A DNA stretch of 64,000 nucleotides from an uncultured Coriobacteriales bacterium (GCA_934654475.1 CAKUFZ010000007.1:1-64000), one strand, 5' to 3'. Positions 17,524-26,031 are shown, counted from the stretch's first letter. The notes: generated by a model from the letters alone, not told the origin. A program made the numbers and translations.

Positions 17524-17543
17524 GACGAGTGATTGCACGCCAA

Positions 17544-18197
17544 TCACGCCAGCTCGATGTCGATGATGTTGCGCACGGGGGCGTTGGAGACAATGAACTT
17601 GAAACGTTTGGCGGTTATCTCCTGCTGGAAGTCCTCGTCGGTTCTGCCGTAGAGAATGTAGGGCACTTGGGCAACAAACTCCGAGTCTTCCACCAGGCTG
17701 ATTGAGTACATCGAATCAGTAACGTTCTTGTTCGACGTGGCCCAAAGGCCCATCTGGTAGCGCATCGAACTTGCAGCCCATTCGGGAACCAGGTTCATGT
17801 CATAGAGGTGCAGGCTTCCCGAATCATTCTGCTCGTTCTTCATTGCCAGCGTCACACATAGAACGCTCGGGACATCGTCGTACTCTGTAGTCTCAACTTG
17901 CATGGGGTCGATGGCGTATTTCTCGATGTACTCGGCACGCGTCATGATTTTGGCGTCTTGCACGCACATCGAATAGCCTTGCGTGTCCTCTTGTTTGTAT
18001 GTCACAAACGCCCCATCAAGGTCAACCCATTCACCCATTGAGTAGTGCACCTCGGGGTAATCAAAGGCGTTGGCGTTGACCCACCAGATACGCCCGGCAA
18101 GGGCGGCGACCCCGACAAGGCCAAGACCGCCCACAATGAATTGGCGACGCGAGACTTTACGCCCGCTCGCTGCGGCGCCCGGCTTCTCACTGCCCAT
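17544..18197 (-). CDS. Membrane-anchored extracytoplasmic protein of unknown function (cassette, last gene)
   Basis: 217 residues. The N-terminus has SRRQFIVGGLGLVGVAALAG, a twin-arginine-like basic patch and one hydrophobic helix, so the rest is extracytoplasmic. The body has no Cys cluster or enzymatic motif that I recognise. It contains a beta-rich VLCVTLAMKNEQNDSG segment typical of immunoglobulin-like extracytoplasmic modules (DUF4352/DUF5028-like). The same N-terminal pattern (FIVGGL) occurs in the protein at 20577-21290, so the two look like distant paralogues bracketing the ABC genes. It overlaps the ATPase gene by 11 bp, so it is co-translated. It may assist export or protect against the secreted product (inference). 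Confidence 0.7.
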   Translation of the reverse strand: MGSEKPGAAASGRKVSRRQFIVGGLGLVGVAALAGRIWWVNANAFDYPEVHYSMGEWVDLDGAFVTYKQEDTQGYSMCVQDAKIMTRAEYIEKYAIDPMQVETTEYDDVPSVLCVTLAMKNEQNDSGSLHLYDMNLVPEWAASSMRYQMGLWATSNKNVTDSMYSISLVEDSEFVAQVPYILYGRTDEDFQQEITAKRFKFIVSNAPVRNIIDIELA

Positions 18198-18867
18198 CTC
18201 GCACCTCCTCGCAAACCCCGTCGGCAGGCCTCAACACCTCATGCCCGTCGATATGCCCCTCCGCCAGATACCAAATCTCATCCGACAGCTCGCGCAGCAC
18301 ACCTGCGTCATGGCAAGCAAGGATGACCGTGGCCCCTCGCTCACGGGCAGAGTTCACCTCGCGTCGCACCATTTCAACACCGCTTACATCGAGAGCGTTA
18401 GTAGGCTCGTCGAGCATGACGATCTCGGGAGCCTCCATGAGGGCGGCAGCAATGCCGAGGCGCTGCTTCATGCCGAGCGAGTACTTGCGGTAGTGGCGTT
18501 TGTCGGCGGGGTCAAGTCCCACACGCTCAATCCAGGCACAAATCTCATCATCGGTCAGTGTCGACCGTATGGATGCCAACGCTTTGAGGTTGTCGAAGCC
18601 CGAATATCCATTGATAAACGTCGGCCCCTCGAGCAACAGGCCCAAGCTTGGCGGAAACGCGATGTCGTCACCGACGACCCTCCCGTCCACCTCAACGGAC
18701 CCTTTTGTGGGTTTGACCAGCCCTGCAATGATGCGCATGAGCATGGTCTTGCCCGAACCGTTGGGCCCCGACAAGCCCGTGACTCTTCCAGCCTCAAATG
18801 TCATGCTTATGTCGTGCAGAGCGTCGCTGCCCCTGAAGGTCTTATAGACATTGCGCACGGTAATCAT
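18187..18867 (-). CDS. ABC transporter ATP-binding protein (cassette)
   Basis: 226 residues with a full ABC set: Walker A GPNGSGKT, signature YSLGMKQRLG, Walker B EIVMLDEPTN, D-loop ALD, and H-loop ILACHD. It resembles the BcrA/CcmA-like ATPases that drive ABC-2-type exporters for lantibiotic immunity and peptide export. Its start overlaps the permease stop (4 bp) and its end overlaps the next gene by 11 bp, so the exporter genes form one translation unit. It energises the two permeases encoded at 18864-20596. Confidence 0.92.
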   Translation of the reverse strand: MITVRNVYKTFRGSDALHDISMTFEAGRVTGLSGPNGSGKTMLMRIIAGLVKPTKGSVEVDGRVVGDDIAFPPSLGLLLEGPTFINGYSGFDNLKALASIRSTLTDDEICAWIERVGLDPADKRHYRKYSLGMKQRLGIAAALMEAPEIVMLDEPTNALDVSGVEMVRREVNSARERGATVILACHDAGVLRELSDEIWYLAEGHIDGHEVLRPADGVCEEVRDGQ

Positions 18868-19727
18868 TTGCCGTACTGCTCCTTTCCAAGCAAATCATGC
18901 CTCGCAAAGACTTTGCCGCCCACAACCACCGCAAGCGCGCCAAGGACAACAGCCGAAACGATGCCGATACCCGCGCTAACACCGTTGTGTATGACAAGGT
19001 CGCTGCGGACAAGCATCAGGTAGTTGCCCAGAGACAACGGAGTGAGGTAATAGGCGGCATGAAACAGCAGGGCGGTTGTCACCGCAAAGGCAATCAATGG
19101 ATTGGCGTTGACAGAAACAGCCAGTTGCACCAGGTATAAAGCACTCAACACAATCGGGATACCGAAGACGAACAAAAGCACGCCCGACGCCCCCTCGTAG
19201 GCACCGCAGTCTGTAGCGGCAAAGAGGCCGAGTGCGTCAACAGTTTCTTTCGAGAGCGTCAACCCGTCGCTCAGGCCCCCGATTCCTGATGCCATCAAGG
19301 CAACAGCAATCGCCAGCACCCAATACACAAACGTACACGCCACCGTCCAGATGCACTTGGATACCCACCAACACCAACGGCCCTGCGCGGCGATACACTG
19401 CTTGATGCCAACGCTTTCCAGGTTCTGTGCGGGGTACGACAACACAATGAACGCACCCATGAGACACACGCACAGCCACGACGCAGGGAGATTGAAGTTG
19501 CTGTCGTGCTTAGGATCAAACTCGCTCATGCCACCGAACAAGCCAGCGAAGCAATCGATAAAGCTCACATCACGAAAGCTCCCGTCCTGCTGCATTGTCA
19601 AAAACTTGAACATGGCAACGAGAAACACCAGCAGGAGAAGCGCAGTGACAAACCCCCCCACAACTTCCCGCACTCCATAGCGTGCGTCGACCGCGAGCAT
19701 GCGCCCGAGCGCCCTCAGCGAGCTCAT
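18864..19727 (-). CDS. ABC exporter permease B (cassette)
   Basis: 287 residues from ATG at 19727, which overlaps the preceding stop as ATGA. About six hydrophobic segments are visible (for example FVTALLLLVFLVAMF, WLCVCLMGAFIVLS, FVYWVLAIAVALMAS, VSAVVLGALAVVVGG), with an extracytoplasmic loop after the first. The pattern is that of ABC-2-like permeases encoded next to BcrA-type ATPases. It is not clearly related in sequence to permease A apart from layout, so the exporter would be a heterodimer of membrane subunits. It is Cys-containing and Trp-rich in the middle (QGRWCWWVSKCIW). Confidence 0.8.
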   Translation of the reverse strand: MSSLRALGRMLAVDARYGVREVVGGFVTALLLLVFLVAMFKFLTMQQDGSFRDVSFIDCFAGLFGGMSEFDPKHDSNFNLPASWLCVCLMGAFIVLSYPAQNLESVGIKQCIAAQGRWCWWVSKCIWTVACTFVYWVLAIAVALMASGIGGLSDGLTLSKETVDALGLFAATDCGAYEGASGVLLFVFGIPIVLSALYLVQLAVSVNANPLIAFAVTTALLFHAAYYLTPLSLGNYLMLVRSDLVIHNGVSAGIGIVSAVVLGALAVVVGGKVFARHDLLGKEQYGK

Positions 19728-20596
19728 AGGATGTCCGCCTTGCGACGGAGATACGGGATACACACCGACACCACCAGCATAAGCAACGCGCAGATAAGCG
19801 TAGCCCACCAGTAACAATAGAAGTTATCGGGTGTACCTTTGAGCTGGTCGAACAGCGTGATGCTCATGCCAAATCGCTCATAGCCGTTGAGTCGCATCAT
19901 CACGTAGATGTTCTCGCCAACATGCTTGACAAGGAGAAGAGCGATGTACGGCACACAGATAAGGGCAATGCGGTTCGTGGTCAACGTTGAGATGCCCAGC
20001 ACCATGGCCGCCCATAAACCGCAAAGAACGAAGTTCAAGGCAAGGCGCAAGGCAACGTAGAGCAGCGGCATGGTATAGAAGAAAGAGTGAAAAACGTCCT
20101 TTTCCGATATGCCGATATACATAGAGTCAACGACACTGGGTGTGTACGCCGGCAGAAAGCAAGCGAGAACCGCCAGATTGACGATGAGTGGCACGATTGC
20201 CAGCAACCCCGCGCTGATAAAAACCGCGCCATAACGGGCCGCAAACAACCTGGGTCGCGAAACCCTTGTCGCGAGCTGGGCAACGTATCCACTATGAACA
20301 TCCGCCGCATATGACCAAGCATATGCCATCACAACAAGCAGTGGGAGGAGCGTAAAGAAGAACGAGGTTGCGTCGGAGATGTCATGCACCGGCATCCATA
20401 TGTTGAAACAAGAATATGCGGTGTGGAAGTAGTAGCCTTCGTTCGCATAGTCTCTGATAATCCACTCCCAGTTGTTGATGTATACGTTGGCCTGATACGC
20501 CGCGGCGGCAACCGCAAGCCCAACCAGCAACAACATCGCGCCTTTGAACCATATCCCGCGCAAAGCGCGGCGCAGCTCAGCCCGAAACAGATTCAT
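19724..20596 (-). CDS. ABC exporter permease A (cassette)
   Basis: 290 residues from ATG at 20596, with TTGGAGG upstream lying inside the previous gene (20-bp overlap). The first segment, AMLLLVGLAVAAAAYQANVY, is followed by a large extracytoplasmic loop of about 45 aromatic-rich residues, then five further membrane helices (FFTLLPLLVVMAYAW, LLAIVPLIVNLAVLACF, YVALRLALNFVLCGLWAAMVLG, IALICVPYIALLL, WATLICALLMLVVSVCI). This matches ABC-2-type exporter permeases. The tight overlaps make equal stoichiometry with permease B likely. Confidence 0.8.
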   Translation of the reverse strand: MNLFRAELRRALRGIWFKGAMLLLVGLAVAAAAYQANVYINNWEWIIRDYANEGYYFHTAYSCFNIWMPVHDISDATSFFFTLLPLLVVMAYAWSYAADVHSGYVAQLATRVSRPRLFAARYGAVFISAGLLAIVPLIVNLAVLACFLPAYTPSVVDSMYIGISEKDVFHSFFYTMPLLYVALRLALNFVLCGLWAAMVLGISTLTTNRIALICVPYIALLLVKHVGENIYVMMRLNGYERFGMSITLFDQLKGTPDNFYCYWWATLICALLMLVVSVCIPYLRRKADIL

Positions 20597-21290
20597 CGGT
20601 TTCGCCTCCAAGTGCCGGCGAGCCCAAATCGAGACGATCGTAAGAGGAGATGAAGCAAATGTATGCCCCATCCAGGTTCTTTTCCGCGTCCTCCTCGAGT
20701 GAGAATCCCAAAAGGACGGTCGTAGAATCCCCCTGTGGCAACGTGACGGACGTATCGCTGTAATAGTCGGAAAGATCTTCCCCACCGATAACCGCCGTGG
20801 CTATACCAAAGGAAAGGCCATTACCGTATAGCACAAAATCAGTCGAATGGAAGCGAATTGCCCCCGACGGTATGGAATCATCGGTGCCGCTCCATGAAAA
20901 ATTCCCCCACTCAGCGTCAGCATTACGTACTTCGAGTTCAGCAACAAGGAATGGGGCACTTTCATCACTATCACTAAAGGAGTTGTTGGGGTCGCCCAAC
21001 TCCCCCTCGGCATCCTTTGCCTCCGTATACGATTCATACAATGAGACTCGTTGCGCTGTCAGCTCAACATTACCCGTCCATGGAACATAGTTGTTTTCTC
21101 GCCCGATATCCCGGTTTGTCAGCTTCAGCGTCTCGCCCAAGGCAACCGTTTGGATCGCCTCTTCAGCAATCTGAGAAAAGTTGACAGCATACGAATACTC
21201 GTCGAGCTTGTAGAGGCCAAAACCAGCCACACCAAGAACAAGCAAGCCACCAACTATAAACTCAGATCTGGTTAAACGTGACTTTCTCAT
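20577..21290 (-). CDS. Membrane-anchored extracytoplasmic protein of unknown function (cassette)
   Basis: 237 residues. Basic N-terminus MRKSRLTRSEF, then one helix FIVGGLLVLGVAGFGLY, then an acidic extracytoplasmic body with Ser/Asp-rich stretches (NNSFSDSDESAP) and beta-type LVAELEVRNADAEWG segments. It resembles the cassette's last protein in its anchor and in the beta segment, not over its whole length. It lies between the small secreted protein and the permeases. Candidate roles are an export accessory factor, receptor or immunity protein; none can be chosen from sequence. G+C is visibly lower than in flanking housekeeping genes. Confidence 0.7.
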   Translation of the reverse strand: MRKSRLTRSEFIVGGLLVLGVAGFGLYKLDEYSYAVNFSQIAEEAIQTVALGETLKLTNRDIGRENNYVPWTGNVELTAQRVSLYESYTEAKDAEGELGDPNNSFSDSDESAPFLVAELEVRNADAEWGNFSWSGTDDSIPSGAIRFHSTDFVLYGNGLSFGIATAVIGGEDLSDYYSDTSVTLPQGDSTTVLLGFSLEEDAEKNLDGAYICFISSYDRLDLGSPALGGETDESVSG

Positions 21291-21306
21291 TCGTCACCCC
21301 CACCCC

Positions 21307-21348
21307 GACGCGGCCTGGCACTCGGTTTTCAGCATGCCAGGCCGCGTC
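21307..21348 (-). promoter_or_regulatory. Perfect 14-bp stem between secreted-protein gene and the rest of the cassette
   Basis: GACGCGGCCTGGCA and TGCCAGGCCGCGTC, separated by 14 nt, lie just after the small secreted protein's stop. No T run follows on the minus strand, so it fits an mRNA-stabilising or partial-attenuation hairpin better than a full terminator. Confidence 0.75.
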
Positions 21349-21366
21349 GCATCTCAAAGAAATCGA

Positions 21367-21867
21367 TTAGCGGTATCCAGCATTGATGACGATGTCGGTG
21401 CCTTGCTCGTAGCAATCAGAGCTCCACCAGCCTTGCATATTTCCCGATCCGGACGATCTATATGCCGTCAAGCGAGCATATGTGTACCCGTATTCTTTGA
21501 TGTTCGTCCGAAGGATAAGACGCTGGTCTTCATCGCCATCATACACGGTACCGTAACCGCCAATGGTCAGAACGGAGCCGTCGGCCCAAGCACCGTCACT
21601 GTCCTGCGACCCCTCGCCATACACTCGACATGTATCAAACGAAATCGAGGTGGGGTAAATCATAAGCGGAGAAGTCTCGTACTTCTCCTCGCCGGCAGTA
21701 CCGGCTGTCGTGCCAAAAAAGCTCAAGTCGAACGAAAACCACTTATCCTCATGACCATTGCACGTCTCCACGTCACCGTCAGCCAAAGCCGTGCCCGCAC
21801 AGGCAAGACCGGCGACGAGCATGAGAGAGGCAACTGCCATCTTGAGAGATTTCGAGCTGAGTGCCAT
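21367..21867 (-). CDS. Small secreted protein, DUF2712-like (cassette product)
   Basis: 166 residues. Classic signal peptide: MALSSKSLKMAV, hydrophobic ASLMLVAGLACAG, cleavage at TALA-DG near residue 30. The mature ~136 residues are beta-rich and aromatic, with FSFDLSFFGTTAG, an IKEYGYTYARLTAYRSSG repeat-like strand and a closing GWWSSDCYEQ. This layout, including YxYARLxx and the final W-S-x-D, resembles DUF2712 proteins of Firmicutes, which are secreted, uncharacterised and often encoded beside ABC transporters. Two Cys near residue 36 and 78 plus one at the end could form a disulfide. It is the first product gene after the regulator and the likely cargo or effector of the cassette (inference). 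Confidence 0.7.
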   Translation of the reverse strand: MALSSKSLKMAVASLMLVAGLACAGTALADGDVETCNGHEDKWFSFDLSFFGTTAGTAGEEKYETSPLMIYPTSISFDTCRVYGEGSQDSDGAWADGSVLTIGGYGTVYDGDEDQRLILRTNIKEYGYTYARLTAYRSSGSGNMQGWWSSDCYEQGTDIVINAGYR

Positions 21868-21989
21868 TGGCTTGTCCTTTCAATCAAATCACGGATTTTG
21901 AGAAGGCGTGGCGCCCACCGCTTTATTCGCTCTTTTCTCTCTTGCGGCGTCGGAAACCACGTAAACAAGCCTATGCACAAGCAAGCACG

Positions 21990-22019
21990 TTGTCTGTAGA
22001 CAAACCACTAGAGCTGGTG
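21990..22019. promoter_or_regulatory. Two adjacent dyads upstream of the secreted-protein gene
   Basis: TTGTCTGTAGACAA (6-bp arms, 21990-22003) and CACTAGAGCTGGTG (imperfect, 22006-22019) sit side by side in the 176-bp gap between the regulator's stop and the secreted-protein start. They are candidate operators for the LuxR regulator. Confidence 0.5.
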
Positions 22020-22043
22020 ACTACAACATCTACCTGCGTTTCT

Positions 22044-24533
22044 TTAAGATTGATTACCTTGCTTTGGGTCAAACTCCCTCAAAAGCAGCGCCATGTATTG
22101 GCGTCGAGTCGTAATGCCAAGCTTCGAGAAAGCGGCTCTCTTCATCTCTCCTATAGCCGACAACGAGTACGACAGCGCCTCAGCAATCTGCGCGGCGGAA
22201 TCTCCACGCGACAGTGCCATACAGACCTTCACCTCGTTGCCAGTCAGGCCTTTGCCAATCAGGTAGCCCTTTAGCCGCGCTTCATCTATGGGTGCGATCT
22301 GAGAAACGGGCAACGGGCCACCAAAGAAAATGCGACACAACAAAGCAGCGACTGAAACTGCAAAGCAGCCCAAAGACGTCCAGTCTAAATTCGTCGGCAA
22401 AATCGAATTCCCATACACCAAAACGTAGGTTCCCCAAGTGTTTACGACATACACTGCTACACAGCAGCCCGCCGCTGCACCAAGCAGGGAGGGAGGCAAC
22501 GACGTTCTTCTTTGCGCCTTCCCAGCCTCAAGCCGCACGACCGATGTGCCATGTAAAACCTGAACTTCAAGGAGGATGGCCCCAATCAAAAGGCCAAAGA
22601 CTATGCCTTTCGCAAAGCAGGCGAATACAGCGCAACCAACAACAATGCATGCAAGACGAGCCTCACGCCCTTGCCGAAACAGGGCAACAGTATCACAAAT
22701 GACGAGGCCAATCAGGAACAAAATTCCGATGTCTTGCAGTGACGAGTAAGCAACACCTCGCCAGCACTCCTCCCAAATGAATGCAAGCACAAACCAAGAG
22801 GCGGCGTGGGCAGGAACGTCGTCTACGACGCATCCCATTTGCTCCATCTCTTTCCGTCCCGCAACAACCCCAGCGATAAAGAGGAGCAGGGAAACGGCCA
22901 CGGCCGCAGCCCAGAGTCCCGGAACAAACACGACGACAACGACCCCCAGAGCAACGTATACGCTTGATGCGGCAAGTGCGTCGCCACCGGCTTGCTCCAA
23001 TCCAGCGAGACCGCGGATCTCAGCCACACCAAAGCCCACAAGCCCCGCTACAGAAAAGAAAAGTGCCATCTGCCAGGCTGGATCAAAACCAGTCCCAGCG
23101 GACTCCATAATCCAGCGAATCGTCAGGCATGCGGCGGCGCACAAGGCGAATGCCGCTGCATTCCCCCGCCTCATGATTGTCGGCATACGCTTGGAGCCTT
23201 CCGCAGGCCCCACAGCAGATACGATGCAGGCCACTACAATCCCAACGGCACACGCATAGGCCATTACCCATGTTGCGTCCCAAAAAGAAGGCAGCGTCCC
23301 AAAGGGCATGAGCAAAAGGATGGGGACTGACATACAGCCCGCAAAACGCAGTGCAAAGGCAACTTTCGAGTGAACTGGGACATCTTCCGCATCCTCACCA
23401 GGACAAGGAGTCTCGCTCCTGATTCCACTGCCATCGCTCACAATGGCAAACAGGCCCGATCTCGTTGTGCATTGGGCTATCAACTGATCGAATGACTCGA
23501 CATCGAGCTTCTTGCAGATTCGCCCTTTGTAGGAGCGCACCGTCGACGCCTGCATCTCAAGCCTTTGGGCAACCTCGGAAGAGCTGCTGCCATCGATGGA
23601 TGTCTCTAAGACATTTATTTCCCGAGGTGTAAGGCCTGCCTCACTCAGGCGTTCAGTAACCCAAGGTTCAAGAACCGCCGTTTGCATGGCTTCTTTTTCT
23701 CCCAACACGCCTCGCACATCAGCAACCCCAAAACTCACCTGACGAACTCCAGCGAACACGCTAATACCGAGGCACAACACGGATGCAACCAGGGCGAAGA
23801 CTTCAAAACCCAAGCCGTTGAATAGCAGCCCGAGTCGGCACAAAACCCGAAATGAGAGCTCTCCCATACAGAGAGTAACAATACTTGCACGCATGTCAGA
23901 ACGACCCGCGATACAAAGCGCCCAGCCCAAGATAGTTACCCGTATGAGCAAGATTGCCCAAGGCGCGTTCAGTAGCAGATTCCAAGCCGCCGCACGCAAT
24001 AGGCCAGCGAAGAAAACGGCCATCAGAACAAGGCGGCGGGCTCGCAGTTCTCGGATAGTCAGACAATCCGTCCGACACTCCTCAAAGAATCTGACCGAAG
24101 CCGCGCCACACAAACATGAGGCCAAGAGGGCAAGCTCTTTTTCGTGTTCGCAAACCGCTTCCGCAAATCCCAGAAGGGCAAGTACCCATTCACGAGCCAT
24201 TCCCATGTCTGACATAAACACTGCCTGCAATAACGGGTAATCCAAAACATGCCGATAAGCAAGCTCGAACCACCCAAGCGCGAGCAAGAGCCCGACGATT
24301 AGGAAGCTCGCACATATGCAGGCCTTCCAAACCGCCAGTCGCCTGAACAGCGCAGCCAATCCGGGATAGCATGACACCCACATTGTGGCAAGGACGCCGA
24401 TTGCAACAACAGCATACGTTCCCGAATCCGACAGAGTATCGAGCTTTCCGTAAGTCCCAAGCAGGTAGGGCCCGCTCAACACGTATGCAAATAAAACACA
24501 CCATAGGATTCGCTGTCTACCTGCAGTTCTCAT
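22044..24533 (-). CDS. Tandem-duplicated membrane LuxR regulator (two TM domains, two HTH domains)
   Basis: 829 residues from ATG at 24533; a GTG at 24539 is also in frame. The order is: a polytopic membrane domain of several helices (residues ~10-265), a LuxR HTH (~303-356: LTPREINVLETSIDGSSSSE, VAQRLEMQASTVRSYKGRIC), a second polytopic domain (~395-745), and a second LuxR HTH (~765-820: LTGNEVKVCMALSRGDSAAQ, FSKLGITTRRQYMALL). Membrane-LuxR regulators of about 480 residues with one HTH are abundant in Coriobacteriia. Here two such units are fused head to tail with a short acidic linker after HTH1. It is the first cassette gene, so it probably senses a membrane or extracellular signal and controls the secreted protein and exporter. 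Confidence 0.88.
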   Translation of the reverse strand: MRTAGRQRILWCVLFAYVLSGPYLLGTYGKLDTLSDSGTYAVVAIGVLATMWVSCYPGLAALFRRLAVWKACICASFLIVGLLLALGWFELAYRHVLDYPLLQAVFMSDMGMAREWVLALLGFAEAVCEHEKELALLASCLCGAASVRFFEECRTDCLTIRELRARRLVLMAVFFAGLLRAAAWNLLLNAPWAILLIRVTILGWALCIAGRSDMRASIVTLCMGELSFRVLCRLGLLFNGLGFEVFALVASVLCLGISVFAGVRQVSFGVADVRGVLGEKEAMQTAVLEPWVTERLSEAGLTPREINVLETSIDGSSSSEVAQRLEMQASTVRSYKGRICKKLDVESFDQLIAQCTTRSGLFAIVSDGSGIRSETPCPGEDAEDVPVHSKVAFALRFAGCMSVPILLLMPFGTLPSFWDATWVMAYACAVGIVVACIVSAVGPAEGSKRMPTIMRRGNAAAFALCAAACLTIRWIMESAGTGFDPAWQMALFFSVAGLVGFGVAEIRGLAGLEQAGGDALAASSVYVALGVVVVVFVPGLWAAAVAVSLLLFIAGVVAGRKEMEQMGCVVDDVPAHAASWFVLAFIWEECWRGVAYSSLQDIGILFLIGLVICDTVALFRQGREARLACIVVGCAVFACFAKGIVFGLLIGAILLEVQVLHGTSVVRLEAGKAQRRTSLPPSLLGAAAGCCVAVYVVNTWGTYVLVYGNSILPTNLDWTSLGCFAVSVAALLCRIFFGGPLPVSQIAPIDEARLKGYLIGKGLTGNEVKVCMALSRGDSAAQIAEALSYSLSAIGEMKRAAFSKLGITTRRQYMALLLREFDPKQGNQS

Positions 24534-25074
24534 GTCCACCGTCCCGCAATGCAGCTCTTCGCGATTGTTAACTTCACTTTCAGTATCTCAAACTTCACCC
24601 ATAGTCGTGACAATCCAACAAAATGCAAAAACATCTGAAAGAACGTTGTAAGCATGCCTTTTAACGTATGATGCACATTGTTTTGGCCAGGCCGAGCACT
24701 TTGGAGGTCTCAACCCGTCCAGCTTGATGCACGCCGCACGCAAAAAACGGCTTGGCGCAGCAAAAGACCCCGCAACCTGAGAGCAATGCGCGTTCCAGGT
24801 TGCAGGGCCTTTGGGTGCGCGGGTGGCTGCGGGCAGCCAGCGTACGTCACGCCTTCTTGCACAAGAAGGCACTCTTGTCCTCCACGGTAGGGATGGGCTC
24901 GTCGGCATGGTTTGCCACCCACCGCAGGGCACGTCCTGCCCACAAATACCGCGCGGCGGTGCCTTTTTGCTGATTCCCACGCCGCACTTTGCCTTTTGGG
25001 GTTTATCCTTACGGTTTGCGGCACAAAGGCACGCATGTCCCGCGCGCTTCCACCCCGACCAAGGAGGGCCAGCC
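24534..25074. other. Intergenic region with promoter of the cassette; no gene seen
   Basis: A 540-bp gap between the divergent regulator and CorA-like genes. The left part is AT-rich and should hold the regulator's promoter. The right part holds the hairpin repeat at 24766-24812 and then GC-rich sequence leading to the CorA-like start. No frame with a ribosome site and protein-like composition was found. Confidence 0.4.
24766..24812. repeat. Hairpin repeat at the right end of the ABC cassette
   Basis: GACCCCGCAACCTG ... CCAGGTTGCAGGGCC. It matches the hairpin at 17477-17523 over almost its full length and in the same orientation, including GCAACCTG, a central ATG and CAGGTTGC. Here it is not at the end of any gene, so a simple terminator role does not explain it. 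Confidence 0.75.
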
Positions 25075-26031
25075 ATGATCGAGTTTTACAAGACCGGCCC
25101 TGAGGGCACCAAGCAGGTCGAGGCGCCCGAGCCCGGTTGCTGGGTGAGCATCACCTGTCCCACGCCCGAGGACCGCGCGTGGCTGCACGCCAAGGCAGGC
25201 ATCGTGCCCGAGTTCGTGCGCAGCGCGCTCGACGACGACGAGAGCTCGCACCTCGACTTTGACGACGACACGAACCAGACCCTCGTCATCGTGGACTGCG
25301 CCGCGCTCGAGGACGCCTCCGACCTGGAGGATCCCTCCATCACGCAGTACGACACCCAGCCGCTCTCGGTGCTGCTGCTGCCCGAGTCGAACATGATCGT
25401 CACCGTGAGCCTCACGCCCAACACCACGATTGACGCCTTTTCCTCGGGACGCGTCCGCGGCCTGGACACGCGCCGCACCACGCGCTTCCTGCTGCAGCTT
25501 TTGCTCAACATCGCCCAGACCTACCAGAGCTACCTGCGCAACATCAACAAGCAGTTCACGCGCACCGAGAAGCTGCTGCGTAAGACCATGCGCAACGAGG
25601 AGCTCATCAAGATGCTCGGCTTGGAAAAGTCGCTCGTCTACCTGTCCACCTCGCTCAAGGCCAACGAGGTCACGCTGGGCAAGATCCGCACGGGCCGTAT
25701 CATTCGCCTGTACGAGGAAGACCAAGAGCTGCTCGACGACGTCCTCATCGAGCTGTCGCAGGCAATCGAGATGGCAAGCGTTTCCACCACCATTTTGAAC
25801 GGCACCATGGAGGCGTTCGGCTCGGTCATCTCCAACAACCTGAACATGGTCATGCGTACGCTCACCATCATCACGGTCGTGCTGGCCGTGCCCACCATCG
25901 TGTTCAGCTTCTACGGCATGAACGTCGAGGACCTGCCGCTCGTCTCCTCGCCCATATTCGCCGTGCTCATCGCCCTGGCCGTCTCCGTGGCAGTTGCCAT
26001 CGTCATCGTGAAGGCGAAGCTTTTCCGCTAA
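25075..26031 (+). CDS. CorA-family Mg2+/Co2+ transporter-like protein
   Basis: 318 residues; AAGGAGG precedes ATG at 25075. The N-terminal ~240 residues are the charged cytosolic CorA funnel (RFLLQLLLNIAQTYQSYLRNIN, KSLVYLSTSLKANEVTL). Two C-terminal membrane helices follow, the first ending in the diagnostic YGMN motif (SFYGMNVEDLPL), the second being AVLIALAVSVAVAIVIV, with a short basic tail. It is a pentameric divalent-cation channel of the CorA superfamily. Transported ion is inferred from family only; members of this length class are sometimes Zn or Co transporters. It is monocistronic. Confidence 0.9.
   Translation: MIEFYKTGPEGTKQVEAPEPGCWVSITCPTPEDRAWLHAKAGIVPEFVRSALDDDESSHLDFDDDTNQTLVIVDCAALEDASDLEDPSITQYDTQPLSVLLLPESNMIVTVSLTPNTTIDAFSSGRVRGLDTRRTTRFLLQLLLNIAQTYQSYLRNINKQFTRTEKLLRKTMRNEELIKMLGLEKSLVYLSTSLKANEVTLGKIRTGRIIRLYEEDQELLDDVLIELSQAIEMASVSTTILNGTMEAFGSVISNNLNMVMRTLTIITVVLAVPTIVFSFYGMNVEDLPLVSSPIFAVLIALAVSVAVAIVIVKAKLFR

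Noticed and set aside
17544..24533. A complete lantibiotic or lactococcin-972 cluster
   Set aside because: No LanB/C/M modification enzyme, no leader peptidase, and the secreted protein is too long and lacks a lantibiotic-type Cys/Ser/Thr core.
24588..25036. Open frames in the gap between the cassette and the CorA-like gene
   Set aside because: No ribosome site, Arg/Pro/Cys-rich non-protein composition, and overlap with the hairpin repeat.
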